A stretch of DNA of 64,000 nt from Massiliimalia timonensis (GTDB lineage: Bacteria; Bacillota; Clostridia; Oscillospirales; Ruminococcaceae): NCBI RefSeq assembly GCF_900186585.1, contig NZ_FYDD01000004.1:868001-932000 (forward strand), given 5' to 3'. Each line of letters opens with the position of its first letter. The first letter of the stretch is position 1. The notes beneath the pieces are model-generated. The model saw nothing but the letters and a program-made list of their open reading frames with translations. It searched no databases and had not been told where the DNA came from. This document shows positions 1 to 8,691 of the stretch, one piece after another. A program made the position numbers and the translations under genes.

Positions 1-1
1 G

Positions 2-859
2 CGTGATTCCGGGCTAAAGGACGAGGACGCTGTCCGGGCCTTTTATCAAAAGGCGATCCAGTCTATTGATTTGGAAGGGAATTATTTGATCCTGCTGACG
101 TACGATGTTTATGATGTCCCATACCGTTCCAAGGATGGTGAAAAACTGGAGGATGCGGATTCAGATGTGTTTTCTTATGTATTGTGCAGTATTTGCCCCA
201 TTAAAATGACCAAGCCTTCTTTAAGCTATTACATGTCGGAAAACCAGTTCCATAACTGCGGGATCGACTATTTGGTAGCCGCGCCGGAGCTTGGCTTTTT
301 ATTCCCTGCCTTTGATGACCGCAGTACGAATATTTATAATGCCCTTTACTATTCCCGCAATGCGGCAGAGATCCACACCGGCTTTATTGACGAGGTGTTC
401 CGGTGTGAGCCGCCGATGCCTGCCCCGCAGCAGAAAGAAACATTCCAATCACTGCTGGAAGAGGCCTTAGAAGAGGAATGCAGTTATGACATTGTGGAGG
501 CGATCCACGAGCAGGTCAGCGATATGATCCTGGAACATAAGGTCAACAAAGAGGAGGAGCCTCTTGCTGTTTCGGGCAGGGCGATGAAGGGGATGCTAGC
601 CTCCTGCGGCGTTGCGGAAAGCCGCTTGGAAACATTTGCCGAAAAATACGACGATACCTTTGGAAAGGACGCTGTGATCAGTCCTCAAAATATGATCGAC
701 TACAAGAAATTTGAGGTCAAAACTTCAGATGTGACAGTTCAGGTAAATCCGGAACGGTTAGATTTGGTGGAAACAAAAGTGATCGAAGGGACAAAATACA
801 TTATAATCCGTGCTGAAGGAGATGTTTCGGTAAACGGCGTCAACATCCATATTGACTGA
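2..859 (+). CDS. DUF4317 family protein (5' end cut by window edge)
   Basis: The reading frame is open from the first bases of the window, so the start lies upstream; 286 codons are visible. The segment LCSICPIKMTKPSLSYY, the block LGFLFPAFDDRSTNIYNALYY and the C-terminal VQVNPERLDLVETKVIEG match the DUF4317 family, cytoplasmic Clostridia proteins of unknown role. No signal peptide or membrane segment is visible. It ends 12 bp before a strong hairpin shared with the convergent AraC gene. The family call is firm; no function is claimed. Confidence 0.85.
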   Translation, partial: RDSGLKDEDAVRAFYQKAIQSIDLEGNYLILLTYDVYDVPYRSKDGEKLEDADSDVFSYVLCSICPIKMTKPSLSYYMSENQFHNCGIDYLVAAPELGFLFPAFDDRSTNIYNALYYSRNAAEIHTGFIDEVFRCEPPMPAPQQKETFQSLLEEALEEECSYDIVEAIHEQVSDMILEHKVNKEEEPLAVSGRAMKGMLASCGVAESRLETFAEKYDDTFGKDAVISPQNMIDYKKFEVKTSDVTVQVNPERLDLVETKVIEGTKYIIIRAEGDVSVNGVNIHID

Positions 860-871
860 GCACAATCAAAA

Positions 872-908
872 AGCAGGCGGCGACTCCAGTCACCGCCTGC
901 TTTTTTTG
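872..908. terminator. Bidirectional terminator between DUF4317 gene and AraC gene
   Basis: Perfect 9-bp stem (872-880 with 893-901), 12-nt loop, T-run after the stem on the + strand and A-run before it. It sits between two convergent genes and can serve both. Confidence 0.8.
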
Positions 909-913
909 GCTCG

Positions 914-1729
914 TTATAGTTCCCGCTTTTGCTGGGATGGGCTGCATCCAAAATACCGCCGGTAGGTTTTGGAAAAATAGGAAAGGTTCTGAAAACCGCT
1001 TTGTTCAGCGCTTTCACTGACGTTGCAGTTTCCTGAAGCCAAAAGGCTGCGGGCGTGGTCGCAGCGGATCAGGTTCAGATAATCGATCACTGTCCTGCCG
1101 GTGATCTCTTTAAACCCGCGGCAGAAATAATATTTGCTGAATCCGACTGCCGCGCTGATAGAATCAATAGTAAGCGGCTGGTCATAATATTTTTGGATGT
1201 GGGCAATGGCCGCTTTCACCATGTTTAGGCGGCTGTCGTGGGAAAGGGGAGCAAAGGCCGGCTGGGAAAAATTGCGGTAAAGCTGGACAGCGATTGCCAG
1301 TACAGCGGACTTCACGGCAGTTTTATGGTAAGGGCCGGCCTCCTTCATTTCCCGGCAGATCAGCTCAAACTGTTCCCGGATATGGGGATCCTCTAAATGA
1401 AACTGCAATTCCATGTCGCGGGCAGGAAGCCCCTGCTTTTCCAAATAATCCCGCCCAATGATAAGGCAGTAATAATAACAGGTTTCACTAAGCGTTTGGA
1501 TCGAGTGCAGATGGGTGCAGTTAATGACCGCGACCTGCCCAGGTGTAAAAATTTGGCGCTGGTGGTCGGAGGTGATCTGGGCACTTCCTTTGACAAGATA
1601 TAACAGCTCCAGATCATTTTGCCAGTGGATCATAAAATTTTCTGTATGGCTTAAATGATCGAAATGAAAAATGATTGGGAACGAGGTGTCGGAAAACTGA
1701 ATGTTTTCATAAGAGGTTTGACGGTTCAA
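914..1729 (-). CDS. AraC-family transcriptional regulator
   Basis: About 271 aa. The N-terminal half is a cupin-like sensor domain (residues ~20-120, with HWQNDLELLYLVKG typical of the AraC ligand-binding barrel). The C-terminal ~100 residues hold two helix-turn-helix motifs (SISAAVGFSKYYFCRGFKE, and ESAEQSGFQNLSYFSKTYRR) ending in the usual FGCSPSQQ. A TTG start at 1729 is preferred over an upstream TTG at 1756 because GGAGGG lies 8 bp before it and would otherwise be coding. It diverges from the epimerase/oxidoreductase genes at 1874, which are its likely targets (inference). Confidence 0.85.
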   Translation of the reverse strand: MNRQTSYENIQFSDTSFPIIFHFDHLSHTENFMIHWQNDLELLYLVKGSAQITSDHQRQIFTPGQVAVINCTHLHSIQTLSETCYYYCLIIGRDYLEKQGLPARDMELQFHLEDPHIREQFELICREMKEAGPYHKTAVKSAVLAIAVQLYRNFSQPAFAPLSHDSRLNMVKAAIAHIQKYYDQPLTIDSISAAVGFSKYYFCRGFKEITGRTVIDYLNLIRCDHARSLLASGNCNVSESAEQSGFQNLSYFSKTYRRYFGCSPSQQKREL

Positions 1730-1786
1730 ATAGATCCCTCCATCTTCAAAAAGCAAGATTGTGTCAATTTAGGGCAAGTTTTTATC

Positions 1787-1816
1787 TTTACTTTGCTTTT
1801 GTGCATATTATATAAT
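1787..1816 (+). promoter_or_regulatory. Candidate sigma-A promoter for the 1874-4689 operon
   Basis: A perfect TATAAT at 1811-1816 with a poor -35 (TTTACT, 1787-1792) and an 18-bp spacer, in the AT-rich divergent region. A weak -35 fits an activator-dependent promoter under the adjacent AraC protein (inference). Confidence 0.4.
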
Positions 1817-1873
1817 AATATTACTGAAATTGTCAATAAATTGTTTTAAAGCAAAAGGAAAGGAGCATCTGCG

Positions 1874-2716
1874 ATGTATCATTTCTCGATTGGCGTTATG
1901 CTGGAATCTTTTCGCACCGATATTCCGAATGCACTCAAAAAAGCAGCTTTATTGGGAGCGCAGGGCATTCAGGTGTATGCGACGACTGGAGAACTGTCGC
2001 CGGAAATGATGACGAAAGAAAAACGCCGTGAGTTTTTAAAGATGGTAAAGGATCATGGGCTTATTATCTCCGCGCTTTGCGGCGACTTAGGGCACGGTTT
2101 TGGAAATCCTGAAAAAAATCCGGAGCTTTTGGAGAAATCGAAGCGGATCTTAGATTTGGCAAAGGAGTTGGAAACCGATATCGTAACGACCCATATCGGC
2201 GTTGTACCCGCCGACCCAGCGCATCCGCGGTACGGTGTGATGCAGCAGGCCTGTTTTGAATTGGCGCAGTATGCGGATTCTCTGGACGCTCATTTTGCCA
2301 TTGAAACTGGGCCGGAAACTTCTGCCACATTAAAGCGCTTTTTAGACGGGCTCCACTCAACGGGCGTTGCGGTGAATCTTGATCCGGCCAACCTAGTCAT
2401 GGTTACGGAAGACGATCCTGTGCGGGCGGTACATACCCTGAAGGATTACATCGTACATACCCATGCAAAGGACGGGCGCCGTAATTTTTACCGTGATCCG
2501 GAAGTGATTTACGGATTGGTGGAGGAAGAAATGCTGGCGAGCGAATCCTTTACTGAGCTTCCGCTGGGCGAGGGGAAAGTGCCATTCCCGGAATATTTGA
2601 AAGCGTTAGATGAGATCGGGTACCATGGATTTTTGACCATTGAACGGGAAGTGGGAGAAGAGCCGGAAAAGGATATTCAAACAGCAATGGCGTACTTAAA
2701 AGCACTGATCAAATAG
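1874..2716 (+). CDS. Sugar phosphate isomerase/epimerase (xylose-isomerase-like TIM barrel)
   Basis: 280 aa. TIM-barrel family AP_endonuc_2: GAQGIQVYA (strand 2), LCGDLGHG, TDIVTTHIGVVP, FAIETGPE (metal Glu), VAVNLDPANL, YIVHTHAKDG and FLTIEREVGE carry the conserved metal-binding Glu, Asp, His and Glu positions of this superfamily. AGGAAAGGAG precedes the ATG. It is the first gene of a three-gene set with a Gfo/Idh/MocA oxidoreductase and a second TIM barrel. This set is typical of inositol, sugar-acid or 3-keto-glycoside catabolism; the substrate cannot be read from sequence. Confidence 0.8.
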   Translation: MYHFSIGVMLESFRTDIPNALKKAALLGAQGIQVYATTGELSPEMMTKEKRREFLKMVKDHGLIISALCGDLGHGFGNPEKNPELLEKSKRILDLAKELETDIVTTHIGVVPADPAHPRYGVMQQACFELAQYADSLDAHFAIETGPETSATLKRFLDGLHSTGVAVNLDPANLVMVTEDDPVRAVHTLKDYIVHTHAKDGRRNFYRDPEVIYGLVEEEMLASESFTELPLGEGKVPFPEYLKALDEIGYHGFLTIEREVGEEPEKDIQTAMAYLKALIK

Positions 2717-2732
2717 AAAAGAGGGACAAAAC

Positions 2733-3800
2733 ATGGATCAAAAACTGAAGATCGGAATCATTGGGACTGGGAATATTTCTGAAAGCCATATTTCTGCCTA
2801 TCAAAAAAATCCGGATGTCGAGCTGTATGCGTTTTGCGACATTCGGGAAGACCGTTTACAGGAAATGGGAGAAAAATACGGTATTACCCGCCTTTATACT
2901 GATAAGGATGTCATGCTTCGGGAACTGCCGGAACTGGATGCGGTCAGCGTCTGCACTTGGAATAGCCAGCATGCGCCCTGCACCATTGCCGCGCTGAAGG
3001 CTGGAAAACATGTGCTTTGTGAAAAGCCGATGGCTACCTCGGTCGAGGAGGCAAAGGCAATGAAAGAGGCGGCGGAAGAAAGCGGGAAGCTGTTGATGAT
3101 TGGGTTTGTCCGCCGGTATGGGAACGACTGTGCGATTTTGCAGGATCTGATCGGCGACGATTATTTTGGCGAGCTTTACTATGCAAAGGCTACCTATCTG
3201 CGCCGCAACGGCAGCCCGGGCGGCTGGTTTGGGGACAAAAAGATGTCCGCGGGAGGCCCTTTGATTGATCTTGGCGTTCACGTCATTGACCTGACCCGGT
3301 ATTTGCTGGGTAATCCGAAGCCGGTTTCCGTTTATGGGGCGACTTTCTATAAGATGGGCGACCGCCGCGAACTGAAAGATAAAAAGGGATATGTTGCTTC
3401 ATCCGCAACTGGGCAGGAGGAGTTTAATGTGGAGGATTTGGCCAGCGCCATGATTCGTTTTGATAACGGGGCCGTTGTTTCGGTGGAAGCTTCTTACTCC
3501 TTAAACATCAAGGAGGATGAGGGGAAAATCGAATTATTCGGAACTAAAGCCGGTGCAATGCTGGATCCGGAACTGGAACTGTACAGCCAGCAAAGCGGGT
3601 ATATGAACAACGTTACCTTATGTACCCCTACTGCCCTGAGTTTTGATGGGCTGTTTGAAGGGGAGATCAACCATTATGTGGACTGTTTGCTGCGTGGTGT
3701 ACCGTGCAAAGCCCCGGCCGAGGATGGGATCGTGCTGATGAAGATTCTGGATGCCATTTATGAATCTGCCCAAACCGGCCATGAAGTTGTGATTGGATAA
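2733..3800 (+). CDS. Gfo/Idh/MocA-family NAD(P)-dependent oxidoreductase
   Basis: 355 aa. N-terminal Rossmann fold with IGIIGTGNISESH (glycine-rich nucleotide site, residues ~7-19) and the diagnostic CEKPMA (Lys of the EKP motif, ~98). The C-terminal alpha/beta domain includes GGPLIDLGVHVIDLTRYLLG, where GxxxDxGxHxxD holds the catalytic Asp and His. It starts 16 bp after the upstream epimerase with a GAGGGAC ribosome site. It probably oxidises or reduces the hydroxyl of a cyclic polyol or sugar that the flanking TIM-barrel enzymes then isomerise (inference). Confidence 0.88.
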   Translation: MDQKLKIGIIGTGNISESHISAYQKNPDVELYAFCDIREDRLQEMGEKYGITRLYTDKDVMLRELPELDAVSVCTWNSQHAPCTIAALKAGKHVLCEKPMATSVEEAKAMKEAAEESGKLLMIGFVRRYGNDCAILQDLIGDDYFGELYYAKATYLRRNGSPGGWFGDKKMSAGGPLIDLGVHVIDLTRYLLGNPKPVSVYGATFYKMGDRRELKDKKGYVASSATGQEEFNVEDLASAMIRFDNGAVVSVEASYSLNIKEDEGKIELFGTKAGAMLDPELELYSQQSGYMNNVTLCTPTALSFDGLFEGEINHYVDCLLRGVPCKAPAEDGIVLMKILDAIYESAQTGHEVVIG

Positions 3801-3813
3801 GGGGGAGAATGCC

Positions 3814-4689
3814 ATGAAACTTGCAGTAAGCTCTTATAGCTTTCAGCAGTATTTGCAGGACGGGCGCCTGACGCAGCTTGGCTGTATCGCCAAAGCAAAG
3901 GAACTAGGCTTTGACGCAATAGAATTTACAGATTTAGAACCGCCGCAGGGAATATCCGAAGCGGATTATGCCGTGCAGATCCGCGAAGAGTGTGAACGCC
4001 TTGGACTGGTAGTATCCAATTATACGGTCCATGCTGATTTTTTGGCGAATGATGTGGAACAGGAAGCACAACGGCTCAAGCGGAAGGTGGATACTGCGCT
4101 TTTGCTGGGGAGCACCAGTATGCGCCACGACGCCGCTTGGGGCTTTGGCGACGACCGGGGCGCCAAAGGCTTACAAAATGTAATTGATCGGCTTGCCGAC
4201 GGCTGTCGCCGGGTAACAGAGTATGCTTCTTCCAAAGGAGTGCGTACTATGGTGGAAAACCATGGGTTCTTTTTGCAGGATCCCGACCGGGTAGAGCGGC
4301 TGATCAACACAGTAGATCATAAAAATTTTGGCTGGCTTTGTGATATGGGGAATTTCCTTTGCGCGGACGAAGACCCTGCAAAGGCCTGCGGCAAGGCGGC
4401 GCCTTATGTCTTTTACGCTCATGCAAAAGATTTTTTTGTTAAGACTGGAAACGGCCCTGACCCCGGGGAAGGCTTTTTCCAGTCCCGCTCCGGGAATTAT
4501 CTGCGGGGCGCGATCATCGGCCACGGCGCGGTCCCGATCATGCAGTGTCTTGGGGTGCTCAAAAGGGAAGGATATGACGGGTACCTCGGATTGGAATTTG
4601 AGGGGATCGAAGACAGCTTGCAGGGCATCCGCATTGGGATCGAAAATTTAAGACGGTATCTGGCTCAATTGGAGAATGCGGCCGGCTGA
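3814..4689 (+). CDS. Second sugar phosphate isomerase/epimerase-type TIM barrel
   Basis: 291 aa. The AP_endonuc_2 fold is seen in LGFDAIEFTDLEPP, VRTMVENHGFF (metal Glu), NFGWLCDMGNFL, YVFYAHAKDFF and GYLGLEFEG. The ATG at 3814 is chosen because AAGGGGGAG lies directly before it; an upstream TTG at 3793 would overlap the preceding gene. It is a distant paralog of the 1874 gene, so two TIM-barrel enzymes bracket one oxidoreductase. It is the last gene before a strong terminator. Confidence 0.8.
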   Translation: MKLAVSSYSFQQYLQDGRLTQLGCIAKAKELGFDAIEFTDLEPPQGISEADYAVQIREECERLGLVVSNYTVHADFLANDVEQEAQRLKRKVDTALLLGSTSMRHDAAWGFGDDRGAKGLQNVIDRLADGCRRVTEYASSKGVRTMVENHGFFLQDPDRVERLINTVDHKNFGWLCDMGNFLCADEDPAKACGKAAPYVFYAHAKDFFVKTGNGPDPGEGFFQSRSGNYLRGAIIGHGAVPIMQCLGVLKREGYDGYLGLEFEGIEDSLQGIRIGIENLRRYLAQLENAAG

Positions 4690-4742
4690 TAGGAATAAAT
4701 TCTTGTTTGATTTTTAAGATTTGGCATAGAGTTTCAATGAAA

Positions 4743-4785
4743 GGTTGCTCCGTACAGTAAAATACTGTACGGAGCAACCTTTTTT
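4743..4785 (+). terminator. Strong intrinsic terminator after the epimerase operon
   Basis: Perfect 17-bp stem (4743-4759 with 4763-4779), AAA loop, then six Ts. The rest of the 377-bp gap 4690-5066 holds only the candidate control region of the transporter operon. Confidence 0.9.
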
Positions 4786-5015
4786 CTCGTTCATCGTATG
4801 GCACCAGACAGAGTCTATTTGCGATATAAGAAAAAGGCTGTTTTTATCGGGCCTTGGGCTTTTAAAACTGCTTGACAGGGGGCTTTTCTTTGCTCTGCGG
4901 CATCCCTTAAAAGGGAAAGCGGAAAATCTCCCCAAAACACAACAGCATATATTTTTCCTTGAAATCATAGTTTTGCCCCATTAAATTTTTTTGAAGAATA
5001 TGTTAACTTTATTTA

Positions 5016-5041
5016 TAGAAATTCTAATATAAGAAATTCTA
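5016..5041 (+). promoter_or_regulatory. Two direct copies of AGAAATTCTA upstream of the transporter operon
   Basis: AGAAATTCTA occurs at 5017-5026 and 5032-5041, spaced 15 bp start to start; the first copy with its flanking T is an odd palindrome (TAGAA-A-TTCTA). A pair of direct repeats just upstream of the ribosome site of the 5067 gene fits binding by an AraC-type DNA-binding domain. Which regulator binds is not shown. Confidence 0.4.
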
Positions 5042-5066
5042 AAAAGGCAAGCAAGGAGGAAACACA

Positions 5067-5987
5067 TTGAAAAAGCAAGGCTTTTTACATGAGTTTAAAA
5101 AAAATAGAACACTGTTTTTTATGGTGTTGCCAATGATGATTTTGGTATTGGTGCTGTCCTATCTGCCAATGTCGGGTCTGGTTTTGGCATTTAAGAATTA
5201 TCGTTTTGATTTAGGTGTATTCGGAAGCGATTGGAACGGTTTGGAAAATTTCCGGTACCTGTTTGTTTCCGGAACAGGCTGGAACATCACCAAAAATACT
5301 ATTGTGTATAATTTAATCAACCTAGTAACTTCACAAGGATTGGCTATCTTGGTTGCAATCGTTATTTCCGAATTGAGCGGAAAAGTCTTTAAACGTATTA
5401 CACAGTCTGTCATTTTCCTGCCATATTTTATTTCGTGGGTTATTGTTGGCACCTTTATTTTTAACATCTTTAACTACGAAACCGGTGTTATGAACAATGT
5501 CTTGAAAACTTTTGGGATGGATCCGGTCAACGTATACTCTATACCAGGAGTATGGCCATGGATCATTTGTATCTTTAACGCATGGAAATGGGTGGGTTAC
5601 AACTCTATCATTTATATCGCAGCAATTACAAACATTGATACTGAGTGCTACGAAGCCTGCGATATTGACGGGGCGAATATTTTCCAAAAGATTTGGTACA
5701 TCACCCTGCCTTCTATGAAGCCTACGATCATCACCATGGTTCTGTTGCAGATTGGAAGGATTTTGCGCGGCGATTTTGAGATGTTCTACCAGATCGTAGG
5801 GAACAACGGGCAGCTGTTTGACAAAACCGATGTCATTGATACATATGTTTTCCGTTCCTTGCTGACAAACTCAAATCTTGGTATGACTGCTGCGGCGACC
5901 CTTTATCAATCCGTGCTTTGTTTTATTATTATCATGGTTGTGAATCACATTGTTAAAAAAGTAGAAGCAGATTATGCGCTGTTCTAA
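5067..5987 (+). CDS. CUT1 sugar ABC transporter permease, LplB type
   Basis: 306 aa, about six membrane helices. The N-terminus KNRTLFFMVLPMMILVLVLSYLPM and the cytoplasmic EAA loop (YEACDIDGANIFQKIWYITLP, ~residues 196-216) are those of LplB/YtcP-class permeases for complex saccharides. The TTG start follows AAGGAGG by 8 bp. It forms a heterodimer with the next permease and receives substrate from the lipoprotein at 6993. No ATPase gene is present, which is usual where a shared MsmK/UgpC-type ATPase is encoded elsewhere. Confidence 0.9.
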   Translation: MKKQGFLHEFKKNRTLFFMVLPMMILVLVLSYLPMSGLVLAFKNYRFDLGVFGSDWNGLENFRYLFVSGTGWNITKNTIVYNLINLVTSQGLAILVAIVISELSGKVFKRITQSVIFLPYFISWVIVGTFIFNIFNYETGVMNNVLKTFGMDPVNVYSIPGVWPWIICIFNAWKWVGYNSIIYIAAITNIDTECYEACDIDGANIFQKIWYITLPSMKPTIITMVLLQIGRILRGDFEMFYQIVGNNGQLFDKTDVIDTYVFRSLLTNSNLGMTAAATLYQSVLCFIIIMVVNHIVKKVEADYALF

Positions 5988-6030
5988 GCAGTACTGTTTT
6001 GAAAATAAAACATAAAACGGAGGGGTTGTT

Positions 6031-6945
6031 GTGTCAAATATGGCTACAATAAATAGCAATAAGATAAAGCTTACCAAATCAAGGATTGTTTTTAATATTA
6101 TTTCTTATCTACTTTTGATCGCGCTTTCTCTTGCCTGTCTGCTGCCATTTATCATGCTGATATCCGGTTCCTTTACATCGGAGCAGGTGATCAGGTTTGA
6201 AGGCTATAGTATCTTGCCAAAGGATTTTACTTTAGAAGCATACGAAGTTGTTTTTCAGAATCCTGAACAGATCTTCCGGGCATATGGCGTGTCTATCTTT
6301 GTCGCTGTTGTGGGTACAATATTGGGATTGTTCTTTTTGACTATGACGGCGTATGTTATCAGCCGGAAAGACTTTAAATACCGGAATGTGATCTCCTTTT
6401 ATTTTTACTTCACAACGTTATTTAATGGTGGGATGGTGTGTACTTATATTTTCTACATCCAGTACCTCCATTTAAAGGATAACTTACTGGCGCTGATTCT
6501 GCCGCTGATGATGAATGTATTCTATCTGCTGATCATGCGCAGTTTTGTTACTTCAATTCCACCTGCGCTGATTGAATCTGCTAAAATTGACGGAGCGGGA
6601 GAATTCAGGATTTTTCTTCAGATCATTCTGCCGCTGTTAAAATCGGGGCTTGCCACGATAGGGCTGTTTCTGACTTTGGGATATTGGAACGACTGGTACA
6701 ATGCAATGCTGTACATCAATTCCGAAGAAAAATATCCGTTGCAGTACATGCTGTATAACATGCTGCAAAAACAGGAGGCGATGGCACAGATTGCAAGCCA
6801 AGCTGGGATGAGTGTGGAAAACCTGCCAACCAACGCCTTAAAGCTGGCAATGGCGGTAGTAGCTACCGGGCCGATTATTTTGCTTTACCCATTCGTACAA
6901 AAGTATTTTGTCAAAGGAATTACGATTGGTTCTGTAAAAGGATAA
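6031..6945 (+). CDS. CUT1 sugar ABC transporter permease, YtcP type
   Basis: 304 aa, six predicted membrane helices, EAA loop IESAKIDGAGEFRIFLQIILP (~residues 180-200), and the characteristic end YPFVQKYFVKGITIGSVKG. The GTG start follows a CGGAGGGG ribosome site. It lies 43 bp after the LplB-type permease, in one operon with it and the binding protein. Confidence 0.9.
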   Translation: MSNMATINSNKIKLTKSRIVFNIISYLLLIALSLACLLPFIMLISGSFTSEQVIRFEGYSILPKDFTLEAYEVVFQNPEQIFRAYGVSIFVAVVGTILGLFFLTMTAYVISRKDFKYRNVISFYFYFTTLFNGGMVCTYIFYIQYLHLKDNLLALILPLMMNVFYLLIMRSFVTSIPPALIESAKIDGAGEFRIFLQIILPLLKSGLATIGLFLTLGYWNDWYNAMLYINSEEKYPLQYMLYNMLQKQEAMAQIASQAGMSVENLPTNALKLAMAVVATGPIILLYPFVQKYFVKGITIGSVKG

Positions 6946-6992
6946 CCGATCTGTAATAAAAAATAAAATAATGGAAAATGGAGGAATTTTTC

Positions 6993-8501
6993 ATGAAAAA
7001 AAGGTTCGCTAAAATTGCGGCGCTGTTATGTGCTTTGACAATGGCAGCAAGCGTTGTTACTAGCTGCGGCTCCAAAGATGATAACAGCGGGACAAGCGGT
7101 GCTAAAACCGGAGAATTAGACACTTCCAAAGAAGTTGAGCTGTCTATTTATGTGATCGGGGACAGACCAGCGAAACAGGACGAAGTGGAAGAAAACTACA
7201 ATAAGCTGTTTAAAGAAAAGCTGAATTGTACGGTGAAAACAAACTATTTAAGCTGGGCTGAATACAGAAACAAGTACCCGTTGCTGTTCTCCTCCGGGGA
7301 AAAATTCGATATGGCTTATGCTGCATCTTGGCTGAACTTCTACTCTTTGGCACAGAAGGGCGCTTTCATGAATTTGGACGAGCTTTGGCCAACCTATGCA
7401 CCGAAAAACTTTGCACAGCAGTCTGAAACAGCAAAAGAACAAGCGACTGTTGACGGCCACTACTATGGCATCCCAAGCTTGTACAAAACCTATTCCGCAT
7501 ACGGACCGATCTACCGGACTGATATTCTGGAAGGTACCGATTGGGACGGAAAGATGGAAAATCTGGAAGATTACGAAACCTACCTTTCTTATGTGAAGAA
7601 AGAAGCTCCCGAAATGCAGCCGCTTTCTATTGTTCAGGAAGGTGCTGAAATTGACGAACTGTTCATGCAGGAAAGAGGTTTATATCCGGTAAAAGGAGCG
7701 TTGGGCGATTTCTTGTGGCTTGACCCGACAGAATCCAATCCGAAAATCTTTACCTACTATGATTATGAAGAAACACCGGAATTCCTCGAACTGGTAAACC
7801 GTTGGAACGAAGCTGGATACTTCTCTAAATCTGCGCTTTCCAACACCGATACCACGGAAGTGGAAAACGGCAAGGCTGCAAGCCGGATCAAAAACATGGG
7901 AACCTACGAAGGTGCGCACATCCAGCACCCGGATTGGGGCTTTAAATTTGCTAACTTTGTAAGCGACGTTTCCTACTCTTCTTTTATGCAGGATGCTTTC
8001 GTTATCTCCAACACTTCCGAAAATCCGGAAAGAGCGCTTGCTTGGTATGATCTGATCACCAGTGACGAAGAGGCTTTCCGTACATGGAACTACGGGATCG
8101 AAGGAAAATCTTATCAGATCGTTGACGGTCAGGTAGAAAAACTCAACCTGGAAGAATATGAAGAAAACCCATTGTGGACCGCTCGTACACCAGGCTTATT
8201 CCTGCGTGTGTTTGGCTCCCCGGCAGATATTCCAGAAATGGAAGCTTCCTATGATGAACACATCAAGGAAGATCAGGGATGCCAGAAATTCCGTGCATTC
8301 AACATTGATACTTCTAAGGTAGAAACTGAATACGCGGCTTGCATCAACGTTCATCAGCAGTACTGGTGGCCTTTGGAACTGGGTTATACTGATCCGGTAG
8401 AAGGCTTAAAAGAATACCAGCAGAAGATGGAAGCAGCAGGCGTGGATAAAGTGATCGAAGAATTCCAGAGACAACTGGATGAATACCTGAAAAACAAATA
8501 A
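6993..8501 (+). CDS. Extracellular solute-binding lipoprotein of the LplB/YtcP transporter
   Basis: 502 aa. Signal peptide with a lipobox (VVTSC, Cys about residue 24) followed by a Ser/Gly/Asp-rich linker, so it is a membrane-anchored lipoprotein. The fold is that of family 1 binding proteins of the LplA/YtcQ class, longer than simple sugar-binding proteins, with aromatic-rich stretches suited to oligosaccharides. The ATG at 6993 is preferred because GGAGG lies inside the preceding in-frame ATG extension. It is the last gene of the transporter operon; a hairpin follows. Confidence 0.88.
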   Translation: MKKRFAKIAALLCALTMAASVVTSCGSKDDNSGTSGAKTGELDTSKEVELSIYVIGDRPAKQDEVEENYNKLFKEKLNCTVKTNYLSWAEYRNKYPLLFSSGEKFDMAYAASWLNFYSLAQKGAFMNLDELWPTYAPKNFAQQSETAKEQATVDGHYYGIPSLYKTYSAYGPIYRTDILEGTDWDGKMENLEDYETYLSYVKKEAPEMQPLSIVQEGAEIDELFMQERGLYPVKGALGDFLWLDPTESNPKIFTYYDYEETPEFLELVNRWNEAGYFSKSALSNTDTTEVENGKAASRIKNMGTYEGAHIQHPDWGFKFANFVSDVSYSSFMQDAFVISNTSENPERALAWYDLITSDEEAFRTWNYGIEGKSYQIVDGQVEKLNLEEYEENPLWTARTPGLFLRVFGSPADIPEMEASYDEHIKEDQGCQKFRAFNIDTSKVETEYAACINVHQQYWWPLELGYTDPVEGLKEYQQKMEAAGVDKVIEEFQRQLDEYLKNK

Positions 8502-8530
8502 ATCATATATTAAGTGAAAACTTGCCCAAA

Positions 8531-8572
8531 AACCGAATCCATGCGGCTGTACCAGGCTGCATGGATTCGGTT
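8531..8572 (+). terminator. Hairpin after the binding-protein gene
   Basis: Perfect 14-bp stem (8531-8544 with 8559-8572) with a 14-nt loop. Only a short T stretch follows, so it may be a partial terminator or an mRNA-stabilising hairpin. Confidence 0.55.
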
Positions 8573-8691
8573 ATCAAAGAGGGAAGAAAAAATATCCTGA
8601 AAAATTCGATTTATTACTATGGCATAGCCTTGAAATAGGCTTTTGATTGCCTTATAGAAAAGAAATGCGATACAGAAAGGAGAAACTAAAG

